NCBI GenBank assembly: GCA_905195005.1
Contig: CAJJUC010000028.1
Location: forward strand, 1-16,932
Length of the DNA stretch: 16,932 nucleotides
Direction: 5' to 3'
Source: an uncultured Eubacteriales bacterium
GTDB taxonomy: Bacteria; Bacillota; Clostridia; UMGS1883
Position numbers and translations under genes: made by a program. Shown one piece after another: positions 16,199 to 16,932 of the stretch; the first letter of the stretch is position 1, and each line of letters opens with the position of its first letter. The notes under the pieces are model-generated. The model did not search any database, was not told the DNA's origin, and saw only the letters and a program-made list of their open reading frames with translations.

Positions 16199-16260
16199 TT
16201 TGTGCTGCGAAAGAAAGCCGAAACCGCATTTAGGTGCAGCGCCTGAGTGGCGAAAGAAAA
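16176..16260. repeat. two-copy imperfect direct repeat, period 44 nt
   Basis: The first copy starts at 16176 and the second at 16220. Both open with the identical 14-mer GAAACCGCATTTAG. TGCAGC follows after one changed base, and both end in GCGAAAGAAA, with a more variable middle. The first copy supplies the right arm of the 16-bp hairpin upstream. The second copy could pair with the same left arm less well. No coding signal is seen here. Confidence 0.65.
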
Positions 16261-16334
16261 ACAGTGCTTAAATACACAGCCATGAAATTAAAAAAGCTTG
16301 CAAAATGGAAATGGAAGAGGAACAATACCCCTTC

Positions 16335-16362
16335 CAAATTGCTTGCTTTTATTGCCAATTTG
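16335..16362. repeat. inverted repeat in the convergent gap
   Basis: CAAATTG (16335-16341) is the perfect reverse complement of CAATTTG (16356-16362), with a 14-nt loop. It lies in AT-rich non-coding sequence between the two convergent genes. Along with the neighbouring inverted repeats it may form part of the 3' region of the minus-strand regulator transcript. Confidence 0.4.
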
Positions 16363-16373
16363 ATAAATATGAA

Positions 16374-16412
16374 GAAGAACCCGATTTTTCTTAATGCAAA
16401 GCAGGGTTCTTC
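16374..16412 (-). terminator. hairpin downstream of the LacI-type regulator
   Basis: GAAGAACCC (16374-16382) pairs perfectly with GGGTTCTTC (16404-16412), a 9-bp stem with a 21-nt loop. On the minus strand it starts 23 nt after the regulator's stop codon and is followed by a T-rich stretch (complement of about 16362-16373). Position and form fit a terminator for that gene, perhaps a bidirectional one. The loop is long and the T-run is interrupted. Confidence 0.45.
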
Positions 16413-16434
16413 GACAGTCTGAGAAGCCGGATTA

Positions 16435-16932
16435 TCAGTGGAATAATCTGACATCTATAAGCTCCTCTGTTTTTTCGTGCGAGCCCGATATTTTTTTCAG
16501 CAAAGCGTCGGCTGCCTTTTCTGCCCAGCCGTTTTCAATCATACCGACGCTTGGAAGAATGCACGGAATGTGCAGCTGTGCGTTAACCGCGTCGAAACTG
16601 ACAAACGGAATATCCTTTACCCTTGACATCAGCTTAAAGGCGAAAAGATCCGAAAAAAACACAATCGAATCGAAGGAAAGCTTCTGCCGGCAAATGCTTT
16701 CATAAACCTCGTAAAGATTTTCCGATGTGGGATCAACCTCAGCAAATCGCGATTCGGAAAGCCCGATTCCGCATTCCCCGAAAGCCTGTTTTAATCCCGA
16801 AAATCTGTTCACGCTTGCTTCAACATATTTGCGCGCCCCTATATATAACGGATTTTTGCAGCCCTGCCCGATTAAATATCTGCCGGCAATGCAGCCGCCC
16901 TTTAAATCATCGGCGCACACATAATCAAAATC
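16435..16932 (-). CDS. LacI/GalR-family transcriptional regulator, C-terminal part
   Basis: The minus-strand frame is open from the right edge of the window to a TGA at 16435-16437, so the gene is cut at its 5' end by the window border. The 165 residues seen are the periplasmic-binding-like effector domain of LacI/GalR regulators: the stretch around ADDLKGGCIAGRYLI matches the family's D-x-x-x-G-G/A-x-x-A-x-x-L-I segment. It is followed by strand PLYIG, an N-R-x-x-G-x-x-x-A helix (NRFSGLKQAF), the FDSIVFFSDLFAFKLM segment, and FVSFDAV near the effector site. The DNA-binding head lies outside the window. A sugar or oligosaccharide effector is expected from the family. The gene converges on the transporter operon, and control of that operon is plausible but unproven. 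The stop is followed by a hairpin at 16374-16412. Confidence 0.88.
   Translation of the reverse strand, partial: DFDYVCADDLKGGCIAGRYLIGQGCKNPLYIGARKYVEASVNRFSGLKQAFGECGIGLSESRFAEVDPTSENLYEVYESICRQKLSFDSIVFFSDLFAFKLMSRVKDIPFVSFDAVNAQLHIPCILPSVGMIENGWAEKAADALLKKISGSHEKTEELIDVRLFH

Noticed and set aside
16176..16260. CRISPR-like repeat
   Set aside because: There are only two imperfect copies, no spacer of constant length between conserved repeats, and no cas genes in the window.
16234..16422. Small basic plus-strand frame in the convergent gap
   Set aside because: It starts within the direct repeat, lacks a ribosome binding site and spans several inverted repeats. The internal ATG at 16286 has no better signal.

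Overview
The window looks like a glycan-utilisation locus from a Gram-positive, low-to-mid GC member of the Firmicutes, most likely Clostridia and probably gut-associated. The evidence is S-layer-homology (SLH) cell-wall proteins, a lipoprotein-type solute-binding protein, strong GGAG-type ribosome binding sites, tightly packed operons and a LacI-type regulator. The genus cannot be read from the sequence. There are nine genes that look intact or nearly so, one 5'-truncated gene remnant, and one regulator that runs off the right edge.

Left edge (1-140): about 140 AT-rich bases made almost entirely of small perfect hairpins, two of which share the same eight-base loop. They end in a 12-bp perfect stem that abuts a gene lacking its 5' end (121-765). 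This remnant carries the end of a carbohydrate-binding-like module and a C-terminal module that recurs in the last large gene of the window.

First plus-strand cluster (121-10575): the remnant; a cytoplasmic-looking GH31 glycosidase (778-3192) overlapping by 4 nt a large secreted, multi-module TIM-barrel glycosidase of clan GH-A type (3189-6392); then two secreted SLH proteins of opposite layout, one with SLH repeats at the C terminus (6422-8002) and one with degenerate SLH repeats at the N terminus and a long beta-rich body (8017-10575). Gaps are 14-29 nt or negative, so one transcript is likely. Its promoter is not visible here.

Second plus-strand cluster (10746-16135): after a 170-nt regulatory gap with a good -10/-35 promoter and two related palindromes (AAC-N-GTT core) comes a classical sugar ABC importer without its ATPase: a solute-binding lipoprotein and two permeases. 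The fourth gene of this operon is a 711-residue secreted protein with three carbohydrate-binding-like modules, a Big2-type domain and the shared C-terminal module, but no catalytic domain.

Right edge (16136-16932): a 299-nt non-coding convergent gap holds a 16-bp hairpin, a 44-nt-period imperfect direct repeat and a terminator-like hairpin. On the minus strand lies the C-terminal half of a LacI/GalR-family regulator.

Working model (inference): surface-tethered SLH and carbohydrate-binding proteins hold the polymer at the wall, the secreted GH-A enzyme cuts it, the lipoprotein and permeases import oligosaccharides, and the cytoplasmic GH31 enzyme removes an alpha-linked residue. The LacI-type protein may control the locus. 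The substrate is not identifiable from sequence alone.
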